A stretch of DNA of 64,000 nt from Metabacillus kandeliae. Lineage in GTDB: Bacteria > Bacillota > Bacilli > Bacillales > Bacillaceae. This document shows positions 17,433 to 26,425 of the stretch, in pieces. The DNA is taken from positions 1,330,245 to 1,394,244 of the forward strand of contig NZ_JAJOZE010000001.1 of assembly GCF_021166585.1 (NCBI RefSeq), in the 5' to 3' direction. How positions within the stretch are numbered: position 1 is the first letter of the stretch; each line of letters begins with the position of its first letter. Both the position numbers and the translations under genes were made by a program. The notes below the pieces were generated by a model. The model did no database searches. It worked only from the letters and a program-made list of their open reading frames with translations, and was not told the origin of the DNA.

Positions 17433-19268
17433 TTAAATTCCAGATAGTTTTTTCTTTTTCGCAGCTTTTTCACGTTCGTTTTTATCGAGAATTTTCTTTC
17501 TCAGCCTGATTGATTCAGGAGTTACTTCACAGTATTCATCATCGCCAAGGTATTCGAGTGATTCTTCCAGTGAAAGAATACGCGGCTTTTTGATCGTACT
17601 TGTCTGGTCTTTTGTAGCAGAGCGGACGTTTGTCTGCTGTTTCATACGGCAAATATTAACAACCAGATCATTGTCACGGTTATGCTCGCCAACAACCATT
17701 CCTTCATAAATTTCAACACCTGGCTCTACAAACACAACTCCTCTGTCCTCGATGCCCATGATTCCATAAGAAGTTGCTTTCCCTTTTTCCATGGAAACAA
17801 GTACACCCTGGCGGCGGCCGCCGACTTGGCCGGTCTGCATCGGCTGATAGCTGTCATAAGTGTGGTTGATGATACCGTATCCTCTTGTCAGGGAAAGGAA
17901 CTCAGTAGAGTACCCAATCAGTCCTCTTGAAGGAACAGTGAAAATAAGTCTTACCTGGCCGTTTCCGTTATTGATCATGTCGAGCATTTCACCTTTTCTT
18001 GCTCCGACAGACTCCATCACAGAACCAGTATATTCTTCAGGCACATCAATCTGCACCCGTTCTACAGGCTCGCATTTCACACCGTCAATTTCACGGACGA
18101 TTACTTCAGGCTTTGATACTTGAAGCTCATATCCCTCACGGCGCATGTTTTCAATTAAGATTGAAAGATGAAGCTCACCGCGGCCAGAGACAACCCATGC
18201 ATCAGGTGACTCCGTATTTTCAACACGAAGGCTGACATCTGTCTGGAGCTGCTGCATTAGACGCTCTTCAATTTTGCGTGATGTGACAAATTTGCCTTCT
18301 CTTCCTGCAAACGGGCTGTTGTTTACAAGGAATGTCATTTGAAGCGTCGGCTCGTCAATCCGAAGAACAGGAAGGGCTTCCTGGTGCTCTACTGGGCAAA
18401 CCGTCTCACCCACGTTAATGTCCTCCATGCCTGAAACAGCAACTAAATCTCCAGCTTTTGCCTGTTCGATTTCAACCCGCTTCAATCCTTGGAATCCTAA
18501 GATTTTCGTTACGCGGAAGTTTTTCACAGACCCATCGAGCTTCATCAGGGCTACCTGCTGGCCTACATTCATTGTTCCGCGGAACACGCGTCCAATCCCA
18601 ATACGACCGACATAATCGTTGTAATCAAGCAGAGCTACCTGGAATTGAAGGGGCTCTTCGCTGTTGTCAACTGGCGCTGGAATGTTTTCAATGATGGCCT
18701 CATATACACATTCCATATTTTCATCCTGCCTGGAAGCATCCATGCTTGCTGTACCATTTACAGCTGATGCATAAATAACCGGGAAATCAAGCTGGTCTTC
18801 TGTTGCGTCAAGTTCAATGAATAAATCAACGACTTCATCCACTACCTCTGCAGGACGGGCTGAATCTTTGTCGATTTTGTTTACAATAACAATCGGAGTC
18901 AGTTTCTGCTCCAATGCTTTCTTCAATACGAAACGAGTTTGCGGCATGCAGCCTTCATAAGCATCAACAACTAAAAGCACTCCATCAACCATTTTCATGA
19001 TGCGCTCCACTTCTCCGCCAAAGTCAGCATGTCCTGGAGTATCAAGAATATTGATGCGTGTATCTTTATATTGAATTGCTGTATTTTTCGCCAGGATGGT
19101 TATTCCCCGCTCACGCTCAAGATCATTTGAATCCATTGCGCGCTCTGCAACAAGCTCATTTGCACGGAACGTGCCGGCCTGATGCAATAGTTTATCTACA
19201 AGCGTTGTTTTCCCATGGTCAACGTGGGCAATAATCGCTATATTCCGAAGATCATTTCTTAATTTCAC
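17433..19268 (-). CDS. typA: Ribosome-associated GTPase TypA/BipA
   Basis: Translational GTPase of the EF-G family that binds the 70S ribosome and aids 50S assembly at low temperature and under stress. 611 aa. G1 is HVDHGKTT (residues 15-22), the switch region is [13 protein letters not shown]3 is DTPGHADF, G4 is NKID, and the BipA-specific C-terminal domain ends in a Lys-rich tail ([11 protein letters not shown]). The frame extends 16 codons upstream, but the GTG at 19268, with TAGGAGATG upstream, gives the conserved N-terminus [13 protein letters not shown]. Confidence 0.97.
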   Translation of the reverse strand: MKLRNDLRNIAIIAHVDHGKTTLVDKLLHQAGTFRANELVAERAMDSNDLERERGITILAKNTAIQYKDTRINILDTPGHADFGGEVERIMKMVDGVLLVVDAYEGCMPQTRFVLKKALEQKLTPIVIVNKIDKDSARPAEVVDEVVDLFIELDATEDQLDFPVIYASAVNGTASMDASRQDENMECVYEAIIENIPAPVDNSEEPLQFQVALLDYNDYVGRIGIGRVFRGTMNVGQQVALMKLDGSVKNFRVTKILGFQGLKRVEIEQAKAGDLVAVSGMEDINVGETVCPVEHQEALPVLRIDEPTLQMTFLVNNSPFAGREGKFVTSRKIEERLMQQLQTDVSLRVENTESPDAWVVSGRGELHLSILIENMRREGYELQVSKPEVIVREIDGVKCEPVERVQIDVPEEYTGSVMESVGARKGEMLDMINNGNGQVRLIFTVPSRGLIGYSTEFLSLTRGYGIINHTYDSYQPMQTGQVGGRRQGVLVSMEKGKATSYGIMGIEDRGVVFVEPGVEIYEGMVVGEHNRDNDLVVNICRMKQQTNVRSATKDQTSTIKKPRILSLEESLEYLGDDEYCEVTPESIRLRKKILDKNEREKAAKKKKLSGI

Positions 19269-19302
19269 ATTTTCATCTCCTATATTTTCAAATACCTTCG
19301 AT

Positions 19303-19313
19303 ATTATATCACA
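19303..19313 (-). promoter_or_regulatory. Extended -10 promoter of typA
   Basis: On the minus strand TGATATAAT gives a perfect TATAAT with an extended TG, about 35 nt before the GTG start. The -35 region (TTCGGC) is poor. Confidence 0.5.
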
Positions 19314-19387
19314 CAAGCTGGAAAAGCCGAAGGAATTTAGATAAACTGTTCACATATAGGTTTTATTACAGCAGGGGGATGGAGAAT

Positions 19388-19573
19388 TTGAAGCTTGGAA
19401 AGTGGATTTTTGTAGTTTTGGCAATACTTGCCGTTATATTTATGATGCTGATTGCCGTATCGATCGGCATGCAGAACATTTGGGGAATTCTCGGTGCCAT
19501 TATTGGTCTCGTGATTGTAATGGGCGCTGGATTTGCGCTAAAAGGAAGAATGCGCCGTGAGGGCAGATTATAA
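19388..19573 (+). CDS. ylaF: YlaF-like small membrane protein
   Basis: 61-aa protein made almost entirely of two membrane helices (about residues 6-28 and 33-51) with a basic C-terminus (KGRMRREGRL). It matches YlaF (DUF5325) in size and position, divergent from typA. Unknown function. An ATG at 19379 is in frame, but it directly abuts the GGGGG site. The TTG at 19388 has proper spacing and gives the family's usual length. Confidence 0.8.
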   Translation: MKLGKWIFVVLAILAVIFMMLIAVSIGMQNIWGILGAIIGLVIVMGAGFALKGRMRREGRL

Positions 19574-19577
19574 AACA

Positions 19578-19612
19578 CAAGAAGGTGTCCAATAAAGGAC
19601 ACCTTCTTTTTT
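19578..19612. terminator. Bidirectional terminator ylaF / DUF4064 gene
   Basis: GAAGGTGTCC and GGACACCTTC form a perfect 10-bp stem with a 6-nt loop. T-rich sequence follows on the + strand and weaker T-rich sequence on the minus strand. Confidence 0.88.
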
Positions 19613-20057
19613 ATAGAACCTGCTTTTCTTCCTGCCATTCTGTTGCCTTTGGCTTTCTTGCCAGCGCAGCTATTCCTGCGATTAAGTAGCAGATGCTTGC
19701 AAAGCCGCCAGCAAGGAATGTTCCTCCTCCGCAAATGACAGCTGCTGCAATCAGAATAATGCCGGCTGTTTTTGGCTTTTTATTACCTTTTAATAAGATG
19801 GCTGCAATAATACCTGCAGCAAGGCCAATGATGCTGAAAGTCAAAATGACAACCGCTCCGGTTTGCAGCATTCCCTGCACCATTTCATAATTGAGCCCGC
19901 TTGCTGCGAGTTCCGGATCTTCAGCCAATGCCTGATTCAGGCCAGCTTCAAGGTCAGGAATATTCTTAATTGCAAGGAAGAAAAACCCAAGAAATGAAGT
20001 TAAGGCAAATAGTACTGCTCCTATAATAGAAAAAACAATTTCCAGTGTCCGTTTCAT
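19611..20057 (-). CDS. DUF4064-type four-helix membrane protein
   Basis: 148-aa membrane protein beginning MKRTLEIVFSIIGAVLFAL. It has four hydrophobic segments and an acidic extracytoplasmic loop after helix 1 (DLEAGLNQALAEDPELAASGL), the arrangement of DUF4064 proteins common in Bacillus. Function unknown. The ATG at 20057 follows AGGAGGACTGTAC and is preferred over one seven codons upstream. Single gene convergent with ylaF. Confidence 0.78.
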   Translation of the reverse strand: MKRTLEIVFSIIGAVLFALTSFLGFFFLAIKNIPDLEAGLNQALAEDPELAASGLNYEMVQGMLQTGAVVILTFSIIGLAAGIIAAILLKGNKKPKTAGIILIAAAVICGGGTFLAGGFASICYLIAGIAALARKPKATEWQEEKQVL

Positions 20058-20150
20058 GTACAGTCCTCCTGTATACATACGTGTTTATGATGTAATAGTA
20101 ACAGACTGCCATAACTAATCCTACATTTTTTTACATATGGTATCAGAATG

Positions 20151-20648
20151 CTAAAGAGGAAGAATCAAGATCAGGAAGTATTTCCCGCTCTGAGCTATTT
20201 CTCTTTTAAGCTGTTCGAAGCCGCAATGGCATAGAAACTGAGTCCAGTTATCCTGTTCTTCCGGACACGCTGCAAAAAGAACTTTATGCCCTGCTTGCTT
20301 CAAATTCACGGCAATAGCCTGAATTATTTTTTTACCATATCCGCGGTTCCGGCAATCTGGATGAAGCAGCAATGTTCCAAGCCATGCTTTTTCATTAGAA
20401 GGAACCCATTCTGCATGATAACTTATCCCTATAGGAGCATCTGCCTCTTTCCACACTAGCCATTCTCCGCCGATCATTTGATAAGATCTCATATAATCCT
20501 GCAGCCCTTCCTCCTCTGTCTCCTCCTTTTGCCATTCCGGACTTTCGGAGATCAGGAAGCGAAAAAAAGGCAGGTTTTCTTCATTTAATTTAAATGGCGC
20601 GATTTCCGGCATGCTATTTCTGCAGATAACCGGCAAGTATTTCTTCAT
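20151..20648 (-). CDS. GNAT family N-acetyltransferase
   Basis: Predicted acetyl-CoA-dependent acyltransferase of 165 aa. Motif A reads LLLHPDCRNRGYGKKIIQA, with the R-x-x-G-x-G pyrophosphate loop, followed by a motif B region (FLCHCGFEQLKREI). Substrate unknown. The start at 20648 lies 35 nt inside the 3' end of suhB, with AAAGGAAGG just upstream. An ATG at 20612, one base after the suhB stop, is an alternative with no good site. Co-expression with suhB is likely. Confidence 0.85.
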   Translation of the reverse strand: MKKYLPVICRNSMPEIAPFKLNEENLPFFRFLISESPEWQKEETEEEGLQDYMRSYQMIGGEWLVWKEADAPIGISYHAEWVPSNEKAWLGTLLLHPDCRNRGYGKKIIQAIAVNLKQAGHKVLFAACPEEQDNWTQFLCHCGFEQLKREIAQSGKYFLILILPL

Positions 20649-21405
20649 GAAGCCCTTCCTTTGCGATCAGGAAGCTGTTTTTCTCTATAATATTAATTTT
20701 ATCCCCTTTTATTGTTGTCGCAGTGCCTCCCACTTCTTCCAAGAGTACAAGTCCTGCGGCAAAATCCCAAGGTGCTAGACGCATTGTGATGTATGCGTCT
20801 AGCCTTCCGCATGCAACATAAGCCAGTTCAATTGCTGCTGTGCCATACGATCTGATTCCGCGGGAATCGTGCACGAGCGGGGTTAATTTTTTATAATCGA
20901 TGCCTCTGTTTTCTACAAGCCAAGTAGCATTAATCGCAATAATGGCTTCTTTGACAGATACTTTTTCGAGCTTTGGAAGGCGGATTTCATTCATGTACGC
21001 GCCTTCTCCTTTTATGGCATGATACAGTTCATTATGTACAACATCATAAATAAGACCGATCTTTCCGATTCCTTCTTCATAAATGCCGATAGAGATCGCA
21101 AAGTTCCGCTGCTGGTGAACAAAATTCATTGTCCCGTCGATCGGATCAATGATCCAGATGATCCCTTCAGTCGATTCAACCTTATGTCCAAATCCCTCTT
21201 CACCCAAAATTCTATGTTCAGGATATGTTTCCTTAATTTTTTTGATGAAAAACTGTTCGGTATCCTTGTCCATATTCGTCACAAGGTCGTTCGGATTGGA
21301 TTTAGTCTGAATAGAAAGCTTCGTGCTGAAGGACTCCCGAATTCTCTCGCCAGCTTCCTCTATCCATTCCTTTGCTTTTTTATCAATCTCTTTCCAGTTT
21401 GCCAT
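20614..21405 (-). CDS. suhB: Inositol-1-monophosphatase family protein
   Basis: Mg-dependent sugar or inositol phosphatase of 263 aa, orthologous in sequence and place to B. subtilis YktC/SuhB. Metal-binding motifs: GEEGF (Glu), WIIDPIDGTMNF (Asp-x-Ile-Asp-Gly-Thr) and APWDFAAGLVLLEEVGG (Trp-Asp). The frame opens 40 codons earlier, but the ATG at 21405, 9 nt after a GAGG site, gives the family's normal N-terminus. Confidence 0.93.
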   Translation of the reverse strand: MANWKEIDKKAKEWIEEAGERIRESFSTKLSIQTKSNPNDLVTNMDKDTEQFFIKKIKETYPEHRILGEEGFGHKVESTEGIIWIIDPIDGTMNFVHQQRNFAISIGIYEEGIGKIGLIYDVVHNELYHAIKGEGAYMNEIRLPKLEKVSVKEAIIAINATWLVENRGIDYKKLTPLVHDSRGIRSYGTAAIELAYVACGRLDAYITMRLAPWDFAAGLVLLEEVGGTATTIKGDKINIIEKNSFLIAKEGLHEEILAGYLQK

Positions 21406-21527
21406 TTTAAAGGACCTCGCTTTATGTAAGTATAAGGGGCAATTGCCGCATGCAGTATATCTCTTTCTGTAATCAGGATATCTGAACAGGCAAATATAAA
21501 CAAGTATCGCAATCCGTCCTTGCACAG

Positions 21528-21557
21528 ATAAAAACGAACCAGGATAACGGTTCGTTT
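21528..21557 (-). terminator. Terminator downstream of the small YkzI-like gene
   Basis: AACGAACC and GGTTCGTT form the stem around an 8-nt loop, followed by five T on the minus strand. It separates the small gene from suhB. Confidence 0.8.
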
Positions 21558-21576
21558 AACCTCAACTAGCATTTGG

Positions 21577-21765
21577 CTATGCCTGAAGTTTTATCCACTC
21601 TTTTCGGAGTCTTTCCAATCTTCGCTTGCACTCAGTTTTCTTTTCTTCATTATCTTCCTGCATTGCTTCAAATAAAGTGGACAGCTCATAATCCAATTCC
21701 ATTTTTATGACACCAATGCGATTGACAACTTCTCTCGGCTGACCTGATTTGATCACTTGTTTCAT
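21577..21765 (-). CDS. Small conserved helical protein (YkzI-like)
   Basis: 62-aa, highly charged helical protein beginning MKQVIKSGQPREVVNRIGVIKMELDYEL, with a basic/acidic C-terminal helix (EEKKTECKRRLERLRKEW). It resembles the small YkzI protein encoded near suhB in B. subtilis; I am confident of the context but less so of the name. The ATG at 21765, after AAGGGGCGG, is preferred over one seven codons upstream. No known function. Confidence 0.8.
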   Translation of the reverse strand: MKQVIKSGQPREVVNRIGVIKMELDYELSTLFEAMQEDNEEKKTECKRRLERLRKEWIKLQA

Positions 21766-21918
21766 ATTTACCGCCCCTTTCAGCAAATAATAAGTTAGCG
21801 TTCAGACACCGTTCAATGGACCAGCAATTGTTATATGATTTTCTATATATTATGTCAAATCAAAACAGCTGGAACAGCACTGAGAAAATTGTGTTTTTAC
21901 CTATAGTCTCTGTTACAG

Positions 21919-21969
21919 TTGGCTGTTGATTTCCGTTTCAGGCGTCCGCTTTCCACTTCAATCAACAGG
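21919..21969. repeat. Dispersed repeat family B, internally deleted copy
   Basis: TTGGCTGTTGATTTCCG at the left and ATCAACAGG at the right form terminal inverted repeats (CTGTTGAT/ATCAACAG) around GGCGTCCGCTTTCC. The internal motif GCGTCCGCTTTCC is shared exactly with 37871-37883. It looks like the two ends of a longer Bacillaceae interspersed repeat joined after loss of the middle. Confidence 0.65.
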
Positions 21970-22071
21970 TATTCAAAAATCAACGTTCTTCTTTAACAAA
22001 GCCTATCTTAAAAGTTCTCTTATAGTAATCTATTTACCACGGGTTAGAACGGGTGAAACGTGCATTCTCTT

Positions 22072-22099
22072 TTGAACGGATGAATGGGTATGCTAAAAT
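22072..22099 (+). promoter_or_regulatory. Sigma-A promoter of yktB
   Basis: TTGAAC (22072-22077), 16-nt spacer, TAAAAT (22094-22099). Predicted leader is about 80 nt. Confidence 0.6.
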
Positions 22100-22185
22100 A
22101 ATCTCGGTATATCAATTTTTGATTCATCTCTTCGGCCTAAGGGCTGCCGCCGCGGAGCAGAGGGATAAAGCAATGGAGGACAATC

Positions 22186-22830
22186 ATGGCATTTGATGGA
22201 TTTACAGCAGAAGACTTTAGCGTATTTCAAATAGAGGGATTAGATCCGCGCATGGAGGCGATTATTTCTAAAGTGCGCCCAAAGCTTGAAGCACTAGGGA
22301 ATCATTTTGCCGCAGAGCTTTCCAATCAAACAGGGGAAGAAATCTTCGCTCATGTGGCAAAGCACGCCAGACGTTCAGTCAATCCGCCTGATGATACGTG
22401 GGTTGCATTTGCGCCAAGCAAACGAGGGTATAAGATGCTGCCGCATTTTCAAATCGGCCTTTGGGAAACTCATGTTTTTATCTGGTTTGCGGTAATTTAT
22501 GAAGCGCCTGTTAAAGAAGCTTTTGGCAAGCAGCTGAAAAAAAGCGGCAGAAAATTGATCAAAGTCATCCCTGATTCCTTTGTATGGTCTGAAGATCATA
22601 CAAAACCTGCAGCTAAAGCACAAAGCAGTCTGAAAAAGGCTGATTTTGACCGAATGTTTTCAAGGCTTGAAGAAATAAAAAAAGCGGAAATTCTTTGCGG
22701 CGTCCAATTGGCAAGGGAAGAAGCTGTGAATATGTCGGGAGAGGAAATGCTTCAGGTAATTTCCGAAACCTTCGGCAAGCTCATACCGCTGTACAAACTT
22801 GCCCAAAAATCCGGCACTGAAAGCAAATAG
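22186..22830 (+). CDS. yktB: YktB family protein (DUF1054, UPF0637)
   Basis: 214-aa soluble protein matching B. subtilis YktB along its length: [59 protein letters not shown]. Structures of the family show an alpha/beta fold of unknown function. ATG with GGAGGACAATC upstream. It has its own promoter and terminator and so is monocistronic. In B. subtilis it also neighbours suhB. Confidence 0.93.
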   Translation: MAFDGFTAEDFSVFQIEGLDPRMEAIISKVRPKLEALGNHFAAELSNQTGEEIFAHVAKHARRSVNPPDDTWVAFAPSKRGYKMLPHFQIGLWETHVFIWFAVIYEAPVKEAFGKQLKKSGRKLIKVIPDSFVWSEDHTKPAAKAQSSLKKADFDRMFSRLEEIKKAEILCGVQLAREEAVNMSGEEMLQVISETFGKLIPLYKLAQKSGTESK

Positions 22831-22846
22831 TCATTTAGCAGAAACG

Positions 22847-22877
22847 AAAAAGGATGCATGGAATGGCATCCTTTTTC
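22847..22877 (+). terminator. Intrinsic terminator of yktB (likely bidirectional)
   Basis: AAAAAGGATGC and GCATCCTTTTT form an 11-bp stem with an 8-nt loop. Stop codons on both strands lie within 20 bp. Confidence 0.9.
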
Positions 22878-22890
22878 TTATGAAGAGACT

Positions 22891-23163
22891 TTATTGCATT
22901 TTAACTTTTTCACCTTCAACGCTTTCTTTTGCCTTTTTTACAGTATGGTACGAAGAATATCCGCTTGCTTCTTCAAACTCGCCGCAGACCTTTTTTTCCT
23001 CTGCCTTCCCAGGCACTACCTGTTTAAAGCGCTTATAGGCATTCATCAGATCGCCTTTTTCGACTCCGCCCTCGTATGCTTTTTCAATGCATTCAAAAAA
23101 GCGGACGACATCGATTATTTCATCTGTTTTCCAATCTGCAGATATAGGATATTGATAGCTCAT
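22891..23163 (-). CDS. yktA: YktA family protein (UPF0223)
   Basis: 90-aa helical protein with the UPF0223 core [19 protein letters not shown] and [35 protein letters not shown]. Function unknown; widely conserved in Firmicutes. Its ATG overlaps the stop of the upstream nitronate monooxygenase gene as ATGA, and AGAGGTG is 5 nt upstream, so the two are translationally coupled. Confidence 0.92.
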   Translation of the reverse strand: MSYQYPISADWKTDEIIDVVRFFECIEKAYEGGVEKGDLMNAYKRFKQVVPGKAEEKKVCGEFEEASGYSSYHTVKKAKESVEGEKVKMQ

Positions 23164-24137
23164 TTTGTCACCTCTTTCCAAGTCCCCCATCGCTCTCTGA
23201 CCGCATCAGCTTCAGCAGCGATCCTTTCGATCAGTTCCTTTGCTGATGGAATATCTTTTATCATACCTGCAGCCTGACCTCCCCAGCCGAAGCCCTCTTC
23301 TGCTTTTCCTTCATAAATGTACTTTTTATTAGCTTCCCCGCTGATATAATCCTTTAGCCCATCATAGCCAGCGCTTTCTTTTTCCAGCTGGAGGATTTTA
23401 TCTGTAAAGCTCCCTGAAAGCGCCCTTGCAGGAGCTCCTATGCTCCTCTTGATCACAGCGGTATCATTTTCCGTACTTTTCAGAAGTGCTTCCTTATAGG
23501 CAGCGTGGGCATGGACACATTCTTTCACTGCGATAAATCTGGTTCCCATTTCAATACCCTCTGCGCCAAGCGAGAGTGCCGCCATCAGCCCTCTGCCGTC
23601 GGCAATTCCGCCTGATGCAATAACAGGAATGCTGACGGCATCTGCAGTCTGAGGAACAAGGACAAATGTGCCTGTATCATTTCTGCCAAGATGTCCTCCC
23701 CCTTCCTGCCCGACCACCATTACGGCATCTGCTCCGAGCTCTTCTGCTTTCACTGCCTGCCGGACAGCTGCGGTAAGAACAAGCTTCTTAACATCGGTTC
23801 CTTTTAAGTAATCCAGAATTTGAGCCGGGTTTCCGCCAGTCATGGAAATCACCGGAACTTTTTCATCTACGGCTGCCTGGAGCATATCTTCATACGGGCG
23901 CCCGTGCTGGCCAATTGCAAAATTAACACCAAAAGGCTTATCCGTCAAAGTTTTTAACCGGCGGATTTCCTTTTTCAGCACTTCGGGATTATCAAGAGAC
24001 ATAGCTGTAATCTGCCCCAGTCCTCCCGCATTTGAAACAGCAGCTGCAAGATCCGCATAGGCAAGATACGCAAGCCCTCCTTGAATAATTGGATATTGAA
24101 TCTGCAAAAGTTCTGTGACCCGAGTTTTCCATTTCAT
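23160..24137 (-). CDS. Nitronate monooxygenase (2-nitropropane dioxygenase-like)
   Basis: FMN-dependent TIM-barrel enzyme of 325 aa that oxidises alkyl nitronates such as propionate 3-nitronate, or a related FabK-like enoyl reductase. Motifs: [23 protein letters not shown] near the N-terminus, [19 protein letters not shown] (His of the active site) and [30 protein letters not shown] (FMN phosphate site). The ATG at 24137 has AAAGGGGCTGACTAT upstream. Linked by a 4-nt overlap to yktA. Confidence 0.88.
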   Translation of the reverse strand: MKWKTRVTELLQIQYPIIQGGLAYLAYADLAAAVSNAGGLGQITAMSLDNPEVLKKEIRRLKTLTDKPFGVNFAIGQHGRPYEDMLQAAVDEKVPVISMTGGNPAQILDYLKGTDVKKLVLTAAVRQAVKAEELGADAVMVVGQEGGGHLGRNDTGTFVLVPQTADAVSIPVIASGGIADGRGLMAALSLGAEGIEMGTRFIAVKECVHAHAAYKEALLKSTENDTAVIKRSIGAPARALSGSFTDKILQLEKESAGYDGLKDYISGEANKKYIYEGKAEEGFGWGGQAAGMIKDIPSAKELIERIAAEADAVRERWGTWKEVTK

Positions 24138-24262
24138 ATAGTCAGCCCCTTTTTTTGCAAGCTATTGCCTTTCAAATGCTAATTTTAACGAATGCCCGCT
24201 CAATATGTCATCTTTTATCATTTCTTTGCAAGTGCTCCGGATTCCTTTGCTGTATTGCTATC

Positions 24263-24291
24263 TTTTCAAACCCTTAAGTAAGTGTTATAAT
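24263..24291 (+). promoter_or_regulatory. Sigma-A promoter of speA
   Basis: TTTTCA (24263-24268), 17-nt spacer ending in TG-T, perfect TATAAT (24286-24291). Predicted leader is about 65 nt. Confidence 0.7.
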
Positions 24292-24361
24292 TCACTTTGT
24301 TTTGCATGGAACGGACTGCGCAAATGTGGCGCAATTTATATAAAAGAAGGTGGCTCCTAAA

Positions 24362-25834
24362 TTGTCTCAGCATCAAACTCCATTGTTTACAGGCTTACTG
24401 AAGCATATAGAAAAAGAACCTATTCAATTTCATATTCCAGGACATAAAAAGGGAGCGGGTATGGACCATGAATTCAAAGAATTCATCGGAGAAAACGCTC
24501 TGAAGATGGACCTGATCAATATTGGCCCTCTCGATGATCTTCACTCGCCAAAAGGAATCATTAAAGACGCACAGGAGCTTGCAGCAGAAGCATTTGGCGC
24601 TGACTATACATTTTTCTCTGTACAAGGGACAAGCGGAGCAATCATGACGATGGTTATGGCTGTATGCGGACCTGGGGACAAAATCATCGTGCCGAGAAAT
24701 GTTCATAAATCCGTCATGTCAGCTGTAGTGTTCTCAGGGGCAACACCTGTTTTTATTCATCCGGAAATTGATAAAAACCTTGGAATTTCCCATGGCATCA
24801 CAACAGATTCTGTCCAAAGAGCCCTTGAGCAGCACCCTGATGCAAAAGGAGTACTTGTGATTAACCCGACATATTTCGGTGTTTCGGCAGATTTGGAAAA
24901 AATCGTTGAAATTGCTCATTCCTTTCATGTGCCGGTTCTCGTGGATGAAGCACACGGAGTTCACATCCATTTTCATGAGGATCTGCCAATGTCAGCTATG
25001 CAGGCCGGTGCAGACATGGCAGCTACAAGCGTGCATAAGCTTGGGGGCTCCCTTACTCAGAGCTCAATTTTAAATGTCCGGGAAGGTCTCGTATCAGCCG
25101 ACCGGGTTCAGTCCATTTTAAGCATGCTAACGACGACATCAACCTCTTACCTATTGCTTGCCTCTCTTGATACGGCGAGAAGAAGGCTTGCCGTTGAAGG
25201 CAGGCAGCTGATCGAACAAACGATACAGCTTGCGAACGACACTAGAAGGCAAATAAACGAGATTGACCACCTCCATTGCATAGGAGAAGAGATCGTCGGC
25301 TCTGAAGCAGCATTCAGCTATGATCCGACAAAGCTCATTATCTCTGTTAAAGAATTAGGATTAACCGGATATGCAGTAGAAAAATGGCTCAGAGATAACG
25401 CTCATATTGAAGTAGAGCTCTCTGATTTATACAACATTCTGTGCATCATCACTCCTGGGGATACAGAAAATGAAACAGGCAAACTCGTTCAGTCGCTGCA
25501 GAAAATTTCCGATCAGTACAAGCATTCCGGCAGAGAATCCTCTGTCCAAACTGTGCTGCTGCCTGACATTCCAGTGCTCGCCTTAACACCGAGAGATGCT
25601 TTTTACGCAGACACAGAAATCGTCCCATTTGACGAATCAGCAGGACGCATAATTGCCGAATTCATCATGGTCTACCCCCCTGGAATCCCAATATTCATCC
25701 CAGGAGAAATCATCACTGACGAAAACCTTGAATACGTAGGAAAAAATCTCGAAGCAGGCCTCCCGGTACAAGGCCCTGAAGACCCTACACTTCGATACTT
25801 GAGAGTGATTAAAGAACATAAAGCGATAAGATAA
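24362..25834 (+). CDS. speA: Arginine decarboxylase (PLP fold type I)
   Basis: First step of polyamine synthesis: arginine to agmatine. 490 aa. PLP lysine is Lys226 in SVHKLGGS, with DEAHGVH preceding it and FHIPGHKKGAG at the N-terminus. It aligns end to end with B. subtilis SpeA. The longer frame from GTG 24350 overlaps the AAGGTGG site. The TTG at 24362, 8 nt after that site, gives MSQHQTPL, equivalent to the B. subtilis start. A repeat element begins 3 bp after the stop. The gene is convergent with the SR1 RNA gene, and speA and SR1 are neighbours in B. subtilis too. Confidence 0.95.
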   Translation: MSQHQTPLFTGLLKHIEKEPIQFHIPGHKKGAGMDHEFKEFIGENALKMDLINIGPLDDLHSPKGIIKDAQELAAEAFGADYTFFSVQGTSGAIMTMVMAVCGPGDKIIVPRNVHKSVMSAVVFSGATPVFIHPEIDKNLGISHGITTDSVQRALEQHPDAKGVLVINPTYFGVSADLEKIVEIAHSFHVPVLVDEAHGVHIHFHEDLPMSAMQAGADMAATSVHKLGGSLTQSSILNVREGLVSADRVQSILSMLTTTSTSYLLLASLDTARRRLAVEGRQLIEQTIQLANDTRRQINEIDHLHCIGEEIVGSEAAFSYDPTKLIISVKELGLTGYAVEKWLRDNAHIEVELSDLYNILCIITPGDTENETGKLVQSLQKISDQYKHSGRESSVQTVLLPDIPVLALTPRDAFYADTEIVPFDESAGRIIAEFIMVYPPGIPIFIPGEIITDENLEYVGKNLEAGLPVQGPEDPTLRYLRVIKEHKAIR

Positions 25835-25836
25835 AT

Positions 25837-25998
25837 AGAAAAGCGGAAGCCGCTCGTTCAGCCCCGACAAGCGCTGGAGTAAAAATCCAGAAAGTCCGGG
25901 TTTGACTTTTTGGATTTTTGCGAAGCGACTCGAGGGGCTAGCGGCTGGAGCTGGACAAAGAAAAGCGGAAGCCGCTCGTTCAGCCCCGACAAGCGCTC
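25837..25998. repeat. Dispersed repeat family A, copy 2 (one unit plus a truncated unit)
   Basis: Same layout as copy 1 at 3979-4140: a 122-bp unit opening AGAAAAGCGGAAGCCGC and closing GGAGCTGGACAA, then a 40-bp restart of the same opening. It lies between the speA stop and the SR1 terminator, so it forms the speA 3' region. The paired motifs TGACTTTTTGGATTTTT and AAAATCC inside the unit could form a hairpin. Confidence 0.75.
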
Positions 25999-26005
25999 AA
26001 GGAAA

Positions 26006-26045
26006 AAATAACGAAAAAGCATGCAGCTGCGCTGCATGCTTTTTC
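26006..26045 (-). terminator. Terminator of SR1
   Basis: AAAAAGCATGCAGC and GCTGCATGCTTTTT form a 14-bp stem with a 3-nt loop (26014-26044). On the minus strand it is followed by TTTTTCGTTATTTTTT, and symmetrical T on the + strand may also stop speA. Confidence 0.92.
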
Positions 26046-26080
26046 TACCCCTTTATATTCCCGTCCCTTATTTGACCCCG

Positions 26081-26200
26081 TTATCTTCTTTCGCTTTTAT
26101 CTTTGTTGCATTCCAGGCATTTGCTATAGAGTGTTGTTACTTTTTCATCTTCAAAGTGGCTGATTGTGCTGTTGCAATCTTTGCATACGATTGTTCCCAT
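26081..26200 (-). CDS. sr1P: GapA-binding peptide SR1P
   Basis: 39-aa peptide reading MGTIVCKDCNSTISHFEDEKVTTLY and ending NKDKSERR. It has two CxxC pairs (Cys6/Cys9 and Cys28/Cys31) that suggest a zinc knuckle. In B. subtilis SR1P binds glyceraldehyde-3-phosphate dehydrogenase GapA, stabilises the gapA operon mRNA and promotes the GapA-RNase J1 interaction (established knowledge). AAAGGGG sits 8 nt before the ATG. The location beside speA and upstream of the pdh operon matches B. subtilis. Confidence 0.92.
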   Translation of the reverse strand: MGTIVCKDCNSTISHFEDEKVTTLYSKCLECNKDKSERR

Positions 26201-26253
26201 CTTCCCATCCCCTTTATACAAGATTAACAATCTCCTAAACGGTAAACTGAAAC

Positions 26254-26267
26254 TGAAAGCGTTTTAA
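26254..26267. promoter_or_regulatory. Candidate cre (CcpA) site in the SR1 leader
   Basis: TGAAAGCGTTTTAA matches the cre consensus TGNAANCGNWNNCW except for one position. It lies just downstream of the predicted SR1 start. CcpA has a minor effect on SR1 in B. subtilis. Confidence 0.45.
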
Positions 26268-26283
26268 TTAATTGATTAATTTC

Positions 26284-26312
26284 ATAATAATATGTCACAT
26301 TAAATTCGTCAA
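26284..26312 (-). promoter_or_regulatory. SR1 promoter with CcpN operator
   Basis: On the minus strand: TTGACG (26307-26312), 17-nt spacer, TATTAT (26284-26289). The spacer contains TGTGACATATT (26289-26299), a perfect match to the CcpN box TRTGHYATAYW, placed so that the repressor would overlap the -10. CcpN represses SR1 under glycolytic conditions in B. subtilis. Confidence 0.85.
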
Positions 26313-26425
26313 GCCTATTTAGTATATCATATTTATTTTTCCGAGGATTATTAATGGTTTTTATTGCATATATATTCAATTTAAGCAATAGTAAAGTTAT
26401 TAGACTATAAAAAAGGGGAATTGCC

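Larger units (their letters stand above)
21787..22185. other. Intergenic region upstream of yktB
   Basis: About 400 bp without a gene. It contains a shrunken copy of repeat family B (21919-21969) and the yktB promoter (22072-22099). The stretch 22138-22176 before the ribosome binding site is purine- and GC-rich, without a clear structure. Confidence 0.5.
26008..26277 (-). ncRNA. sr1: SR1 dual-function small RNA
   Basis: In B. subtilis SR1 is both an antisense regulator of ahrC mRNA and the mRNA for SR1P, and it lies between speA and pdhD. Here the RNA is predicted to start near 26277 from a strong promoter carrying a CcpN operator, to encode SR1P (26081-26200), and to end at the hairpin 26006-26045. 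That gives about 270 nt, somewhat longer than the 205-nt B. subtilis RNA. The identification rests on SR1P, the promoter/operator and the synteny. Pairing to ahrC could not be tested because ahrC is not in the window. Confidence 0.82.
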
